Source: Nostoc sp. C052
GTDB lineage: Bacteria; Cyanobacteriota; Cyanobacteriia; Cyanobacteriales; Nostocaceae
DNA length: 64,000 nt
Direction of reading: 5' to 3'
NCBI RefSeq assembly: GCF_013393905.1
Contig: NZ_CP040272.1
Coordinates: 6,581,501 to 6,645,500 of the forward strand
A program made the translations under genes and the position numbers. Positions 8,196 through 17,880 of this stretch are shown here, in pieces (the stretch's first letter is position 1; each line of letters opens with the position of its first letter). Under the pieces are notes generated by a model. That model searched no databases. It was given only the letters and a program-made list of their open reading frames with translations, and was not told the origin of the DNA.

Positions 8196-10502
8196 TTATC
8201 TAATTATCTGATTCACAACAGATGCACTCTGAATACGCCACTTACCTCGTTCTCGAATCAAATCATACCTAACTCGCAAATTCTCGTTAGAAGACTTTTG
8301 AAACTGACCATTTTCATATAACTGTGTCGCTTCCTTCACCGTAGCTACCACTGCGGCACGATCTGCAAATAACTCAATTTTCTCTACAGATTCCACCTTC
8401 AGACTATGATCGTACTTGCGATAGCGGTTGTCTGTCTTATCTTGTTGAGCAATCAGCCGCCATTGAGACAAAGCGGAACCAGTTAAAATATTCTCTAAAT
8501 TATTAATCTTATGATTCGGCCCTAAAGCTTCGGCTTTGGTAGATAGCCAATTCTGAATAACTTCTTCTGCCGTTGCATCTGTTAAAGGGCCATCTGTTGG
8601 TTGTGGTTTACTACCTGGAGGGGGAATAAGTGTTGGTGGTTCATTTATTTGTATAAACAATTGTGAAACAGGTGGAGTTCGTGTAGGAAAAAACAGATTT
8701 TTTAACCATCCAAAAGTTGTTGTGGCTAACACCCAGAAAACTAATAGACTCACCAAAGAAATAAATACTCTCCATACCAGCCGTGTTTTCCCTTCGATGG
8801 TGTTAGCAAAGGTTCGCCGCCGCCGGGGACGACGAGAATGAGGGCGATTATCTGGTACACGTACTCGGCTAGCAGATGGAGTTGGTTTTCTCCGGCGACG
8901 CTTTTGATTATGATTGGGTGTAGCACTTTTAGCTGAACCGTTCAAATGCTCCTTTGTGCCTCTACTCATCCGTTCAGCAGCAGGAACCTCTGATTTGACA
9001 CTCTCTGATGAATTCCATATAGGTGGTGAGAAATTTGAATATTCAGGTGTTTCTTTTGTTGGTGTTTCTGGCAAATCTAGGTCAGGTGTTCTGTTGTGAT
9101 TAAATTTCCCGGAATTCCTAGTTGAATTGTTAGGGAAAGGCGAATTATTGGTCTGCGGCTTGGGAAAATATTGGGGGTTAATTACAGCCCATTCATTAGT
9201 GGTTTCTGCATCCGTTGGCAGTGCTTCTAAATAAGCTTGTACCTGTTGGTTAGCAAAGTAATCTTTTAGAAAAGCTTGCTGATTTGCTAAATCTCGAAAA
9301 TGGGGAAATACTTCGTGTTGCAACCACTGTTCTGCATATAGACACAGCCCTGGTAACAAATCTGGAGAGTCTTGAGATTTTTCGCGAATAAAAGCTAAAG
9401 CTTCGTACTCTTGACTAAGTTCTAAAACACGGGTTGCTTCTTCAGTTTGTCCTAAGAGTAAAGCACATAGCGACTGTTCTAAATGTACATCTTGGCGCTT
9501 ACCCAGACGTATGAGCATTTGCCTTGCTTGACGAATTAAAGCCGGTTGCCGTTGAGCAAATCCCCGTGCTATCAAGGCATAAACAGCTAAGTAAGTGGCA
9601 ACAGCAGAATTACGTTTGCTTTGGGCTTCAAATAACTTGTGTTGTTCTGCGACTGTTAAGTGGTTGCGTAACTGCTGGATAAAACGCAGAAAGTCATCTA
9701 TATTTAAACCAGAGTCATCATTATTCGTGCCATCAATTCCGCCACGATCTTCTAAGAGATTTTGTAATAATTCTAAACCTTGGCTGCGTTCGGCAGTTTT
9801 CTCTTGAGGCAGTGCCAACAACTCCAAAATTCGATATGGCCGCAATTTGTAAAGATCCGCCTGAATTTCCGCCTGGACACTTGAGAATAACCCTTCGCGT
9901 ACTAACAGTTCTTGACCAGTTTCTAAGGATATGGCGGCATTTTCGTAGTGACCTTGCTGCCACTGTTCACGACCTAATTCTAGACAAGCAAGAGCAACAG
10001 TGAGAACAACATCGGGATGTTCAGCACTTTCGTGTATTTCTTCGTCTGCTAAATTATTGCTTTTTCTTGCACTTGTAGCACCATTTTTATTTACCAGGTA
10101 CGGACGACCTAGTTTTAGTACAAGTTCGTATTCCCCCAACTCCTGCAAAATTAATAAAGCGCCAACTAATTCGTCTTGGGTAATTTCGATACCCAGACTT
10201 TGGATGTCACTACCCCGTTTGGTGCTTTCTGGACGATTTTCCAGTGCTACTGCGGCAGCAGCAAGGTTATCAGGGTCATAGGCGTGAGCAAGATAAAGCT
10301 GATCGTAGGTACTGCGTTGTTTTGGATCTGATAAAACCACGTAAGCTTCTTCTATGAGTTGTTTACGAGAAGAAATTGCTGCCTGAGAATACTCACGTCG
10401 AGGCAATTGTACAATGCGATCGCTGTATGCCTGCCGCAATTGTTCTTCACTTGCCGCTAACGGTAGTCCTAAAATTCGGTAGTAATCTAGCGGAATTCGC
10501 AC
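8196..10502 (-). CDS. zipN: Cell-division protein ZipN/Ftn2 (ARC6 homologue)
   Basis: 768 residues. The N-terminus is a J-domain-like segment (DYYRILGLPLAASEEQLRQAY, then VLSDPKQRSTYDQLY) in which the HPD tripeptide of true DnaJ is replaced by PRR. A long helical TPR-like region follows, then a Pro/Ser/Arg-rich linker (about 430-565), one transmembrane segment near residues 572-600 (VFISLVSLLVFWVLATTTF), and a C-terminal DUF4101/IMS domain (VIQNWLSTKAEALGPNH to the end). This is the architecture of cyanobacterial ZipN/Ftn2 and plant ARC6, which anchors FtsZ at the division site. It stands alone, divergent from the pdhA side. Confidence 0.93.
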   Translation of the reverse strand: MRIPLDYYRILGLPLAASEEQLRQAYSDRIVQLPRREYSQAAISSRKQLIEEAYVVLSDPKQRSTYDQLYLAHAYDPDNLAAAAVALENRPESTKRGSDIQSLGIEITQDELVGALLILQELGEYELVLKLGRPYLVNKNGATSARKSNNLADEEIHESAEHPDVVLTVALACLELGREQWQQGHYENAAISLETGQELLVREGLFSSVQAEIQADLYKLRPYRILELLALPQEKTAERSQGLELLQNLLEDRGGIDGTNNDDSGLNIDDFLRFIQQLRNHLTVAEQHKLFEAQSKRNSAVATYLAVYALIARGFAQRQPALIRQARQMLIRLGKRQDVHLEQSLCALLLGQTEEATRVLELSQEYEALAFIREKSQDSPDLLPGLCLYAEQWLQHEVFPHFRDLANQQAFLKDYFANQQVQAYLEALPTDAETTNEWAVINPQYFPKPQTNNSPFPNNSTRNSGKFNHNRTPDLDLPETPTKETPEYSNFSPPIWNSSESVKSEVPAAERMSRGTKEHLNGSAKSATPNHNQKRRRRKPTPSASRVRVPDNRPHSRRPRRRRTFANTIEGKTRLVWRVFISLVSLLVFWVLATTTFGWLKNLFFPTRTPPVSQLFIQINEPPTLIPPPGSKPQPTDGPLTDATAEEVIQNWLSTKAEALGPNHKINNLENILTGSALSQWRLIAQQDKTDNRYRKYDHSLKVESVEKIELFADRAAVVATVKEATQLYENGQFQKSSNENLRVRYDLIRERGKWRIQSASVVNQIIR

Positions 10503-11369
10503 AGCCTACTTCCCCTGCACCGTGATCAACATAATTCACCTAGAGCGTTCCAGGCCTGTAAAACCGTGCCATAACAGTGCCGTATAGAATTTACTCTACA
10601 AGTGTATATTGCAACAACTTGTTTTGTACCTTCCTGAAATTTTGAGTCACATTCTAGTACTAATTTTTTGTTTTCGCCTAGAAAGCCTCAATTTTTTGTC
10701 TTATTTCTTAGTATTTTTGTTTAACACAACTATTATCAGCCTTCGATATCACAAACCACAACTACCGCTTTTAATCACGGCATAAATGTTGTGGTTGCAA
10801 GAATCTATTGATAATTGATTTTTTCGGGACTTTCCCAGTAGAGGGTAGCAAAAATACCACTATTGAGGATTAGACCCTGATAACAGGAGAAGCAAATCAT
10901 ATCATAATTAACCTTTAATTACAATTATCGATTTGGGTACAAAGACTTTTGCTTCTTTTTTTTAAATTGTTAATGGATATGCAGAAAGCAGCCTATCTTG
11001 ATTGCTAGTCTATGAAGGGGAATATTTAGGAGTGCTGAGTGCTGAGTTCTAAGTTATGAGTTCTGAGTAAGACGTAATACTTATGAATCTTTTTACTCAG
11101 CACTCGTTACTCAGCACTCTATAGGTGAGAGAGAAAAACCCAAAGCGGTAAATATTGCCGTTAGAGTCAAATCCTCACGGGGTATGGGCTGAAAAGTTAA
11201 AAATCAAAAATTAAAACTTCAGCTATTCCCTAAGACCCTTTTTTGGTGCATAAATAAAGTTTGATTGTTGAGTCTTGCAAACGCTAGCCTGTTAAAAGCT
11301 TAGTTGTTATCAGACCAACTTATTTTAAGACCGTAACTTTAAGTTGTACAACAGGGATACTCAAAAATA
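10503..11369. other. 867-bp intergenic region between zipN and pdhA
   Basis: This is a divergent promoter region. It is AT-rich and holds an inverted STRR tract at 11031-11121. No ORF or RNA gene is supported. Confidence 0.5.
11031..11121. repeat. Inverted heptanucleotide STRR tract upstream of pdhA
   Basis: GAGTGCTGAGTGCTGAGTT on one side and ACTCAGCACTC (twice) on the other make a large imperfect hairpin built from the heptamer GAGTGCT. A close relative lies just downstream of pdhA at 12407-12481, so the gene is bracketed by the same repeat family. Confidence 0.75.
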
Positions 11370-12404
11370 ATGGTTCAAGAGCGTACTTTACCCACATTTA
11401 ATCCTGCTACTACGCACATTACGAAGGAAGAAGGGTTACGGTTGTATGAGGATATGGTATTAGGGCGCTTGTTTGAAGACAAGTGCGCTGAAATGTACTA
11501 CAGGGGCAAAATGTTTGGTTTTGTCCATTTGTACAACGGTCAAGAAGCCGTTTGCAGCGGTGTTGTCCAGTCCATGCGACCGGGTGAAGATTACGTCTGT
11601 AGTACTTACCGCGACCACGTTCATGCTCTAAGTGCGGGTGTACCAGCAAGAGAGGTAATGGCAGAATTATTTGGCAAAGCCACAGGTTGCAGCAAAGGGC
11701 GCGGTGGTTCCATGCACATGTTTTCTGCCGAACATCGCTTGCTAGGTGGTTACGCTTTTGTAGCTGAGGGAATTCCTGTAGCCGCTGGAGCGGCTTTTCA
11801 AAGCAAATACCGCCGCGAAGTACTGGGAGATGAAAGTGCTGACCAAGTGACAGCTTGCTTTTTTGGCGATGGTGCTGCTAACAACGGTCAGTTTTTCGAG
11901 ACACTAAATATGGCTGCACTCTGGAAACTGCCAATTCTTTTTGTGGTCGAAAATAATAAGTGGGCCATTGGGATGTCTCATGAACGAGCCACTTCCCAGC
12001 CAGAGATTTATAAAAAAGCCAGTGTGTTTAACATGGTGGGCGTAGAAGTTGATGGTATGGATGTACTAGCAGTCCGATCCGTGGCACAAGAAGCTGTAGC
12101 CCGTGCCCGAGCAGGTGAAGGCCCAACATTAATTGAAGCACTTACCTACCGCTTCCGGGGTCATTCCTTGGCAGATCCAGATGAAATGCGAAGCAAAGCG
12201 GAGAAAGAATTTTGGTTTGCCCGTGACCCAATTAAGAAGTTGGCAGCTTATTTGCTGGAGCAAAGTCTGGCGGATGAGCAAGAGATTAAAGCCATTGACC
12301 GTAAAATTCAGGATGTAATCGACGACGCCGTTAAGTTTGCCGAAAGCAGCCCTGAACCAGACCCCAGCGAGTTATATCGTTTCGTGTTTGCAGAAGACGA
12401 ATAA
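11370..12404 (+). CDS. pdhA: Pyruvate dehydrogenase E1 component, alpha subunit
   Basis: 344 residues. It contains the thiamine diphosphate motif GDGAANNGQFFETLNMAALW near 167-186, followed by VVENNKWAIGM, and the phosphoserine-loop-like YRFRGHSLADPDEM. RGGSMHMF near 110 is also typical. It forms the E1 alpha2-beta2 tetramer with PdhB, which is not in this window. The reaction is pyruvate decarboxylation feeding acetyl-CoA synthesis. It is monocistronic and flanked on both sides by STRR hairpins. Confidence 0.95.
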   Translation: MVQERTLPTFNPATTHITKEEGLRLYEDMVLGRLFEDKCAEMYYRGKMFGFVHLYNGQEAVCSGVVQSMRPGEDYVCSTYRDHVHALSAGVPAREVMAELFGKATGCSKGRGGSMHMFSAEHRLLGGYAFVAEGIPVAAGAAFQSKYRREVLGDESADQVTACFFGDGAANNGQFFETLNMAALWKLPILFVVENNKWAIGMSHERATSQPEIYKKASVFNMVGVEVDGMDVLAVRSVAQEAVARARAGEGPTLIEALTYRFRGHSLADPDEMRSKAEKEFWFARDPIKKLAAYLLEQSLADEQEIKAIDRKIQDVIDDAVKFAESSPEPDPSELYRFVFAEDE

Positions 12405-12406
12405 AC

Positions 12407-12481
12407 AGTGCTGAGTTATGAGTGCTGAGTGCTGAGTATTTTTTATTCTACTCAGAACTCAGCACTGCGTACTCAGCACTC
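12407..12481. repeat. Inverted heptanucleotide STRR tract downstream of pdhA
   Basis: AGTGCTGAGTTATGAGTGCT pairs with inverted ACTCAGAACTCAGCACTGCG across a T-rich loop. It starts three bases after the pdhA stop codon and could act as a transcription terminator. Confidence 0.7.
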
Positions 12482-12504
12482 CACCTTACCCAGGACTAAA
12501 ATTT

Positions 12505-13374
12505 GTGTTTAGCATTGCAGTTCAACAGCAACAGTACAAGACCTATATTCTTTCTGACGAAGCCGCTGGTTCTCAGTTGGAAGTCGTACCCGAACGCGGT
12601 GGGATCATCACTCGTTGGCGCATTCAAGGGCAAGAAATTTTCTATCTGGATACTGAACGCTTTACTCATCCTGAGTTGAGTGTCAGAGGTGGAAATCCAA
12701 TTTTGTTTCCTATTTGTGGCAATCTACCAGATGATACTTACACTCATAACGGTCAAAAATATACTCTCAAGCAACACGGTTTTGCTCGTGAATTGCCGTG
12801 GTTAGCAACAGAACAAGAAACTGGAGATAAAGCTAGTCTGACTGTCGTTCTGAATAGCAATGAGCAAACCAAGGCTGTTTATCCTTTTGATTTTCAACTG
12901 GCTTTCACATACGAACTTCAAGGTAATACCCTAGAAGTCCGCCAGAAGTATAAAAACTTGTCATCCACACCAATGCCCTTTTCGGCTGGTTTCCATCCGT
13001 ACTTTCTGTGTGGTGATAAAACTCAGTTAGAGCTTGAAATTCCCTCTCAGCAGTATCAAGACAATCAAACTAAAGAATTTCACTTCTTTGACGGCAATTT
13101 TGACTTTAGCCGTGATGAAATTGATTTTGCCTTTGGACAGCTAACGAGTCAATCGGCCACTGCGATAGATCGCAGCCGGAAGTTAAAACTCACCTTGGAT
13201 TATGATGATTTCTCCACCTACCTGGTATTTTGGACAGTCAAAGGCAAAGAATTCTACTGTCTAGAGCCGTGGAGTGCGACTCGTAACTCTCTCAATACTG
13301 GTGATAACCTGACTGTGTTAGCACCAGGAGCTAGCCACACTGTATCTGTAAGGTTAACGGCAAATTTTTTCTAA
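12505..13374 (+). CDS. Aldose 1-epimerase (mutarotase) family protein
   Basis: 289 residues from a GTG start. It contains the galactose mutarotase-like signature elements: GGNPILFPICGNLPDD, QHGFARELPW (catalytic-type His) and FSAGFHPYFLCG (second His), with a C-terminal EPWSA stretch. It likely interconverts anomers of a hexose or hexose phosphate; the exact sugar cannot be told. No upstream in-frame ATG fits, and GTG at 12505 lies right after the STRR hairpin, which makes it the natural start. It is followed by tRNA-Lys on the same strand. Confidence 0.85.
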   Translation: MFSIAVQQQQYKTYILSDEAAGSQLEVVPERGGIITRWRIQGQEIFYLDTERFTHPELSVRGGNPILFPICGNLPDDTYTHNGQKYTLKQHGFARELPWLATEQETGDKASLTVVLNSNEQTKAVYPFDFQLAFTYELQGNTLEVRQKYKNLSSTPMPFSAGFHPYFLCGDKTQLELEIPSQQYQDNQTKEFHFFDGNFDFSRDEIDFAFGQLTSQSATAIDRSRKLKLTLDYDDFSTYLVFWTVKGKEFYCLEPWSATRNSLNTGDNLTVLAPGASHTVSVRLTANFF

Positions 13375-13435
13375 ATCCCTTTACAAATCTACAGATGTAT
13401 ATGCTATGATGGCAAAGTTGCGAAACGCAGCAAAA

Positions 13436-13507
13436 GGGTCGCTAACTCAACGGTAGAGTACTCGGCTTTTAACCGATTAGTTCCGGGTTCGAATCCCGGG
13501 CGACCCA
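13436..13507 (+). tRNA. tRNA-Lys (UUU)
   Basis: 72 nt. The acceptor stem GGGTCGC/GCGACCC pairs perfectly with discriminator A. The D arm is ACTC-AACGGTA-GAGT, the anticodon loop is CTTTTAA with anticodon TTT, and the T arm is CCGGG-TTCGAAT-CCCGG. The 3' CCA is not encoded. Confidence 0.96.
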
Positions 13508-13829
13508 TACAAAAATTTATTGGATGAAATGAAGGGGCGATCGCTCCTCTTTATAATTTTAGTAAAAAGCATTTGGGATACTGGGCTACCAAAGCTACTA
13601 GTTATAGGGTAGCTAAATGTACAGCAGTAAAGAGCGTGTATGGGGCATAGTACAGCAGTAGGGAGCGAGTATAGGACTTTTTTATAGTAACTATGACGTA
13701 AACTTTTTCAACATAGACACACGACACTAGTTATAATTTCCTATAAGTTGAAAAAACTCTTAAGATTTAGCGTAATCATTACGCTTCTCTCAGACCGATT
13801 AGCTGACAACCACATTAGGAGGACTATCT
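13508..13829. promoter_or_regulatory. Region upstream of fructose-bisphosphate aldolase
   Basis: About 320 bp without a gene. It contains a near-duplicate TACAGCAGTA(A/G)(A/G)GAGCG at about 13620 and 13652. AGGAGG at 13817-13822, about seven bases before the ATG, is a strong ribosome binding site. No promoter box can be assigned. Confidence 0.5.
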
Positions 13830-14909
13830 ATGGCGCTTGTACCACTGCGGCTGCTGTTGGATCACGCAGCTGAAAACGGTTACGGCATTCCAGCTTTCAA
13901 CGTTAACAATTTGGAGCAGATTCAGGCAATCCTGAAGGCTGCTGTCGAGACAGATAGCCCCGTAATTTTGCAAGCTTCACGCGGCGCTCGTGCTTATGCA
14001 GGAGAAAACTTCTTGCGCCACCTAATTTTGGCAGCAGTAGAAACCTATCCTCACATTCCCATTGTCATGCACCAAGATCATGGGAATGCTCCTGCTACCT
14101 GCTACTCAGCAATTAAGAACAACTTCACCAGCGTGATGATGGATGGTTCTTTAGAAGCTGATGCTAAGACTCCCGCTAGCTTCGAGTACAACGTTAATGT
14201 TACCCGCGAAGTTGTAAATGTAGCTCATGCTTTGGGTGTCAGCGTTGAAGGTGAACTCGGTTGTTTGGGTTCTCTAGAAACTGGTGCTGGTGAAGCTGAA
14301 GATGGTCACGGGTTTGAAGGTACACTCGACCACTCTCAACTGCTAACCGACCCTGATGAAGCTGTTGAATTCGTAGAAGCAACCCAAGTAGATGCTTTGG
14401 CTGTTGCCATTGGCACTAGCCACGGTGCTTACAAGTTTACCCGCAAGCCGACAGGTGAAATTTTGGCAATCAGCCGCATTGAAGAAATTCACCGCCGTCT
14501 GCCTAACACCCACTTGGTAATGCACGGTTCTTCTTCTGTACCTGAAGATTTGCTAGCACTGATTAACCAATATGGTGGTGCAATTCCTGAAACCTACGGT
14601 GTACCTGTAGAAGAAATCCAAAAAGGCATTAAGAGTGGTGTACGTAAAGTAAATATCGACACCGACAACCGTTTAGCTATTACTGCTGCTGTCCGTGAAG
14701 CTTTGGCTAAAAAACCAGAGGAGTTTGACCCCCGTCACTTCCTCAAGCCTTCCATTACATACATGCAGAAGGTTTGTGCTGAACGCTATCAGCAATTTGG
14801 TACTGCTGGCAACGCCAGCAAGATTAAGCAAATTTCTTTGGAAGATTTTGCTGCTAAGTATGCTAAAGGTGAACTCAACGTTGTTACCAAAGCAGCTGCT
14901 AAAGTTTAA
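13830..14909 (+). CDS. fbaA: Fructose-bisphosphate aldolase, class II
   Basis: 359 residues. Class II zinc-aldolase motifs are visible: YGIPAFNVNNLEQ, MHQDHGN (catalytic Asp, Zn His), VEGELGCLG, AIGTSHGAYKF (Zn His) and VMHGSSSVPEDL (Zn His), then the NIDTDNRLA phosphate-binding stretch. It cleaves or condenses fructose-1,6- and sedoheptulose-1,7-bisphosphate in the Calvin cycle and glycolysis. The strong ribosome binding site, the codon use and a dedicated terminator fit a highly expressed gene. It is monocistronic. Confidence 0.96.
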   Translation: MALVPLRLLLDHAAENGYGIPAFNVNNLEQIQAILKAAVETDSPVILQASRGARAYAGENFLRHLILAAVETYPHIPIVMHQDHGNAPATCYSAIKNNFTSVMMDGSLEADAKTPASFEYNVNVTREVVNVAHALGVSVEGELGCLGSLETGAGEAEDGHGFEGTLDHSQLLTDPDEAVEFVEATQVDALAVAIGTSHGAYKFTRKPTGEILAISRIEEIHRRLPNTHLVMHGSSSVPEDLLALINQYGGAIPETYGVPVEEIQKGIKSGVRKVNIDTDNRLAITAAVREALAKKPEEFDPRHFLKPSITYMQKVCAERYQQFGTAGNASKIKQISLEDFAAKYAKGELNVVTKAAAKV

Positions 14910-14981
14910 TTTTGACAGCTAATAAATAGGGGCATAGCGCTGTTATGCTCCTAAAAAACTGAGGATTTTAATGTTGTCAGA

Positions 14982-15001
14982 AACCGGGTGTTTACCCGGT
15001 T
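14982..15001 (+). terminator. Terminator of the aldolase gene
   Basis: The arms AACCGGGT (14982-14989) and ACCCGGTT (14994-15001) are followed by TTTTTGTTTT. A second, weaker stem (GGGGCATA/TATGCTCC) lies at about 14929-14951. Confidence 0.85.
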
Positions 15002-15175
15002 TTTTGTTTTATTTGCAAAATAAGCTGATGTCTAAAGTGGCTAATCTTCTGTTTTGGGAGTTATCAAGAGCGATCGCGCTTAGTTCTTCCCAAGAGTAAT
15101 TAAAATTTACCCTCAAAACTCTAAACTATTGAGAGGTTGTTCAAATCCCTCAATGGTTTAGAGTGAAAGTCAAAA

Positions 15176-16261
15176 ATGAAACGTCCAAATCGCCTTGCTT
15201 GGATCGGAGCGATCGCACTATTTGCGATGGTTCTACTTAGTTTGTTCGCGGCTCCCAATAATACTAAACTTAATGCTGGTTCTACTTATAACCACGCCCC
15301 TGATGGCTATGGTGCTTGGTATGCTTTTATGCAACAACAGGGAACTTCTATTAAACGCTGGCAAAAGCCTTTTAGTGATATTAAGCCAGAAAATAGCCCA
15401 ATTACCCTCCTCCAGGTAGGCGGGGAGACGATACTGGGTAGTAAAGAGCGTGAATGGGTAGAAAAAGGAAATACTTTGGTCATTTTGGGTGCGGGAGCGC
15501 GGGTTACTGAAGCGGAGTTTAGCACTATGCAGAAATCTCCCCAGGGTAATATCAAAATTGATACAAGTAGACGAAATAAGAGAGCTAAACAGGAGCAAGT
15601 TGATTTAGGCGATCGCTTTGGTGCTGTTGTCTGGAAAGAAAATTACGAACGAGGAAAAGTGATTTTTTCTACCACTCCTTATTTAGCCGCCAATGCTTAC
15701 CAAGATAATTTAAGTAATTTCAAGTATCTAGCTAGTCTAGTAACTGAAAAAAATAACACAATCTTTGTCGATGAATACATCCACGGTTATAAAGATTCAG
15801 ATGTCAGGAAGAAAGAAAACGAAGGAGATTTATCTAGCTTTTTTGCTAAAACTCCTTTATTGCCAATATTAGTGCAGGTAGGTATCTTGCTATTAGTGCT
15901 AATTTGGGCGCAGAATCGCCGTTTTGGTAAGCCAGTAGCTTTAGATATACCAGTTACAGATAACAGCGAGGCATATATCCAAGCTTTAGCTGGAGTCTTA
16001 CAGAAAGCTGATACCACCGACTTTGTTGTAGAGATGGTGGGTAAACAAGAACAACTACAACTCCAAAAAGCCTTAGGATTAGGACAAATACTTTTAGAAC
16101 GTGAAGCCTTGATCAATTTTTGGATCGAAAAAACAGGTGCAAGTGCAGCAGAACTAGATGCAGTTTTAAAGCTACAATCTCGCAAACAACCCATCAGTGA
16201 ACAAGACCTGTTAAGCTGGTTGGGGAAATGGCGAACCATTAGATTAATTCGTAATTCGTAA
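15176..16261 (+). CDS. DUF4350 domain-containing membrane protein
   Basis: 361 residues. There is one transmembrane segment at residues 9-27 (WIGAIALFAMVLLSLFA), a Rossmann-like soluble domain (SPITLLQVGGETILGSKE to IFVDEYIHGYK), and a second membrane segment near 222-243 (LPILVQVGILLLVLIWAQ). The tail is cytosolic. This matches DUF4350 proteins, which usually sit with a MoxR ATPase and a DUF58 protein. Here the MoxR gene follows 114 bp downstream, but no DUF58 gene is seen. The role is unknown; such clusters are thought to act in envelope or metalloprotein maturation. The last codons and the stop lie inside a dispersed repeat. Confidence 0.8.
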   Translation: MKRPNRLAWIGAIALFAMVLLSLFAAPNNTKLNAGSTYNHAPDGYGAWYAFMQQQGTSIKRWQKPFSDIKPENSPITLLQVGGETILGSKEREWVEKGNTLVILGAGARVTEAEFSTMQKSPQGNIKIDTSRRNKRAKQEQVDLGDRFGAVVWKENYERGKVIFSTTPYLAANAYQDNLSNFKYLASLVTEKNNTIFVDEYIHGYKDSDVRKKENEGDLSSFFAKTPLLPILVQVGILLLVLIWAQNRRFGKPVALDIPVTDNSEAYIQALAGVLQKADTTDFVVEMVGKQEQLQLQKALGLGQILLEREALINFWIEKTGASAAELDAVLKLQSRKQPISEQDLLSWLGKWRTIRLIRNS

Positions 16262-16320
16262 TGACGCTCCTACAGACGCTCGATTACTCGCTACCGCTGC
16301 GCTAACGTAATTCGTAATTA
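16243..16320. repeat. Dispersed palindromic repeat at the DUF4350 stop codon
   Basis: It begins ATTCGTAATTCGTAATGACG and ends CGCTAACGTAATTCGTAATT. It is an inverted relative of the repeat between dhaK and dhaL. The stop codon of the DUF4350 gene (16259-16261) is inside it. Confidence 0.7.
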
Positions 16321-16375
16321 ATTTTTGGAATTATGCATATAATATTTTTTCGTTAGTTATTTATCAATAAAAAAT

Positions 16376-17326
16376 ATGAGCGAAACTCATCCGATCTTAA
16401 TTCGCCTTGGTCAAAGTCTTAATCAAGTAATTGTTGGACAATCTAGCCTAATACAACAACTTTTAGTAGCACTACTATCAGGTGGGCACGTAATTTTAGA
16501 AGGAGTACCGGGAACTGGTAAAACCCTCCTAGTAAAAGTGTTGGCGCAGTTAATTCAAGGGGAGTTTCGCCGGATTCAATTAACACCAGATGTTTTACCT
16601 TCAGATATTACTGGTACAAATATTTTTGATTTGAATAGCCGCAATTTCACTTTGAAAAAAGGGCCAATATTTACTGAAGTGCTGCTAGCAGACGAAATTA
16701 ATCGTACTCCTCCCAAGACACAAGCGGCGCTACTAGAAGCAATGGAAGAGATGCAGGTAACGCTGGATGGTGAAAGTTTACCATTACCTGATTTATTTTG
16801 GGTGATTGCAACCCAAAATCCTCTTGAATTTGAAGGCACTTATCCCTTACCAGAAGCGCAGTTGGACAGATTTTTATTTAAGCTGGTGGTAGATTACCCC
16901 GACCAAGCTGCTGAAAAACAAATGTTACTCAATCGTCAGGCGGGTTTTGCAGCACGGCGTTTGGATATTAGCCGTTTAAAACCAATCGCAACAATCGCTG
17001 ACATTTTGCAAGCACGACAAGCAGTCAAAGAAGTTAAAGTATCAGAAGCGATCGTTGATTATTTGTTGGCGTTGGTGAGAACATCACGTCAATATCCTGA
17101 TTTAACTTTGGGCGCATCGCCTCGCGCCGCCGGTGCTTGGTTGCAAACATCTCAAGCCCTAGCTTGGTTAGCTGGAAGAGATTTTGTCACACCAGATGAT
17201 GTTAAAGCAGTTGCATCGCCACTACTACGTCATCGCCTCATTTTGAAACCAGAAGCAATGCTGGATGGTTTACAAATTGATGCAGTAATTGCCTCGGTAA
17301 TTAATCAAGTACCAGTTCCAAGATAA
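16376..17326 (+). CDS. MoxR-family AAA+ ATPase
   Basis: 316 residues. Walker A is GVPGTGKTLL near residues 42-51, Walker B is VLLADEINRTPPKTQ near 102-116, sensor 1 is ATQNPLEFEGTYPLPEAQLDRF, and a C-terminal lid contains LGASPRAAGAWLQ. It is a chaperone-like ATPase of the MoxR group, likely acting with the preceding DUF4350 membrane protein. The ATG at 16376 is the only sensible start. A MITE-like repeat begins ten bases after the stop codon. Confidence 0.92.
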   Translation: MSETHPILIRLGQSLNQVIVGQSSLIQQLLVALLSGGHVILEGVPGTGKTLLVKVLAQLIQGEFRRIQLTPDVLPSDITGTNIFDLNSRNFTLKKGPIFTEVLLADEINRTPPKTQAALLEAMEEMQVTLDGESLPLPDLFWVIATQNPLEFEGTYPLPEAQLDRFLFKLVVDYPDQAAEKQMLLNRQAGFAARRLDISRLKPIATIADILQARQAVKEVKVSEAIVDYLLALVRTSRQYPDLTLGASPRAAGAWLQTSQALAWLAGRDFVTPDDVKAVASPLLRHRLILKPEAMLDGLQIDAVIASVINQVPVPR

Positions 17327-17880
17327 AAACTATTTGGGACTTCCAAGAAATAAATTACCCAATATTATATGGTGGGCATCTTGCCCACCATATAATAAAC
17401 TGGGCGGGCGGGACGCCCACCCCACAAGAGTTATTTCTATACAATAGTAAATTCTGACATAGGAAATTTTGGTTTTAAGGCAATATAGTTCAGATAAGGC
17501 CAAAACACTTGTAGATACGGCAATACTTTTCGGGTTTTGGGAGAAAGGGGAAGGGGTAAAGGTAAATTCAAACCCTTACCCCTTCACCTTTAACCTTTCC
17601 CCAGATCAAAATAGAGATTGTTGGGTTTATCCGAAAAGTATTGGTAGATACGGCGATTTATCGCGTCTCGAAAACCCAATATGCTTGGGTTTTAAGGTGC
17701 TAAGGGAGAGACGACTAGCATATTAGACCTCTTGCAAAAGTGCCTTTTGCAAGAGGTGGGGAAAGGGGGAAAGGTTAAAGGGGAATGTTAATTCTATCCC
17801 TTTTCCCTTTAACCCTTACCCTTTACCCGACTTATGCAAGAAGTCTACTGATTTCTAACCGTCTTTTGGGCTGATTATTT
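17327..17880. repeat. Repeat-rich intergenic region
   Basis: From left to right: a GGGACTTCCAA element end at 17336-17346 followed by a perfect hairpin TTATATGGTGGGCA/TGCCCACCATATAA (17365-17378/17382-17395); a G-rich/C-rich inverted tract at about 17538-17602 (AGAAAGGGGAAGGGG versus CCCTTCACCTTTAACC); the dispersed motif GATACGGCGATTTATCGCG at 17648-17666; and a second G/C-rich inverted tract at about 17759-17828. An 85-codon ORF here is made of these repeats and is not called. Confidence 0.7.

Noticed and set aside
17469..17726. 85-codon ORF
   Set aside because: Made entirely of dispersed repeats found elsewhere in the window.
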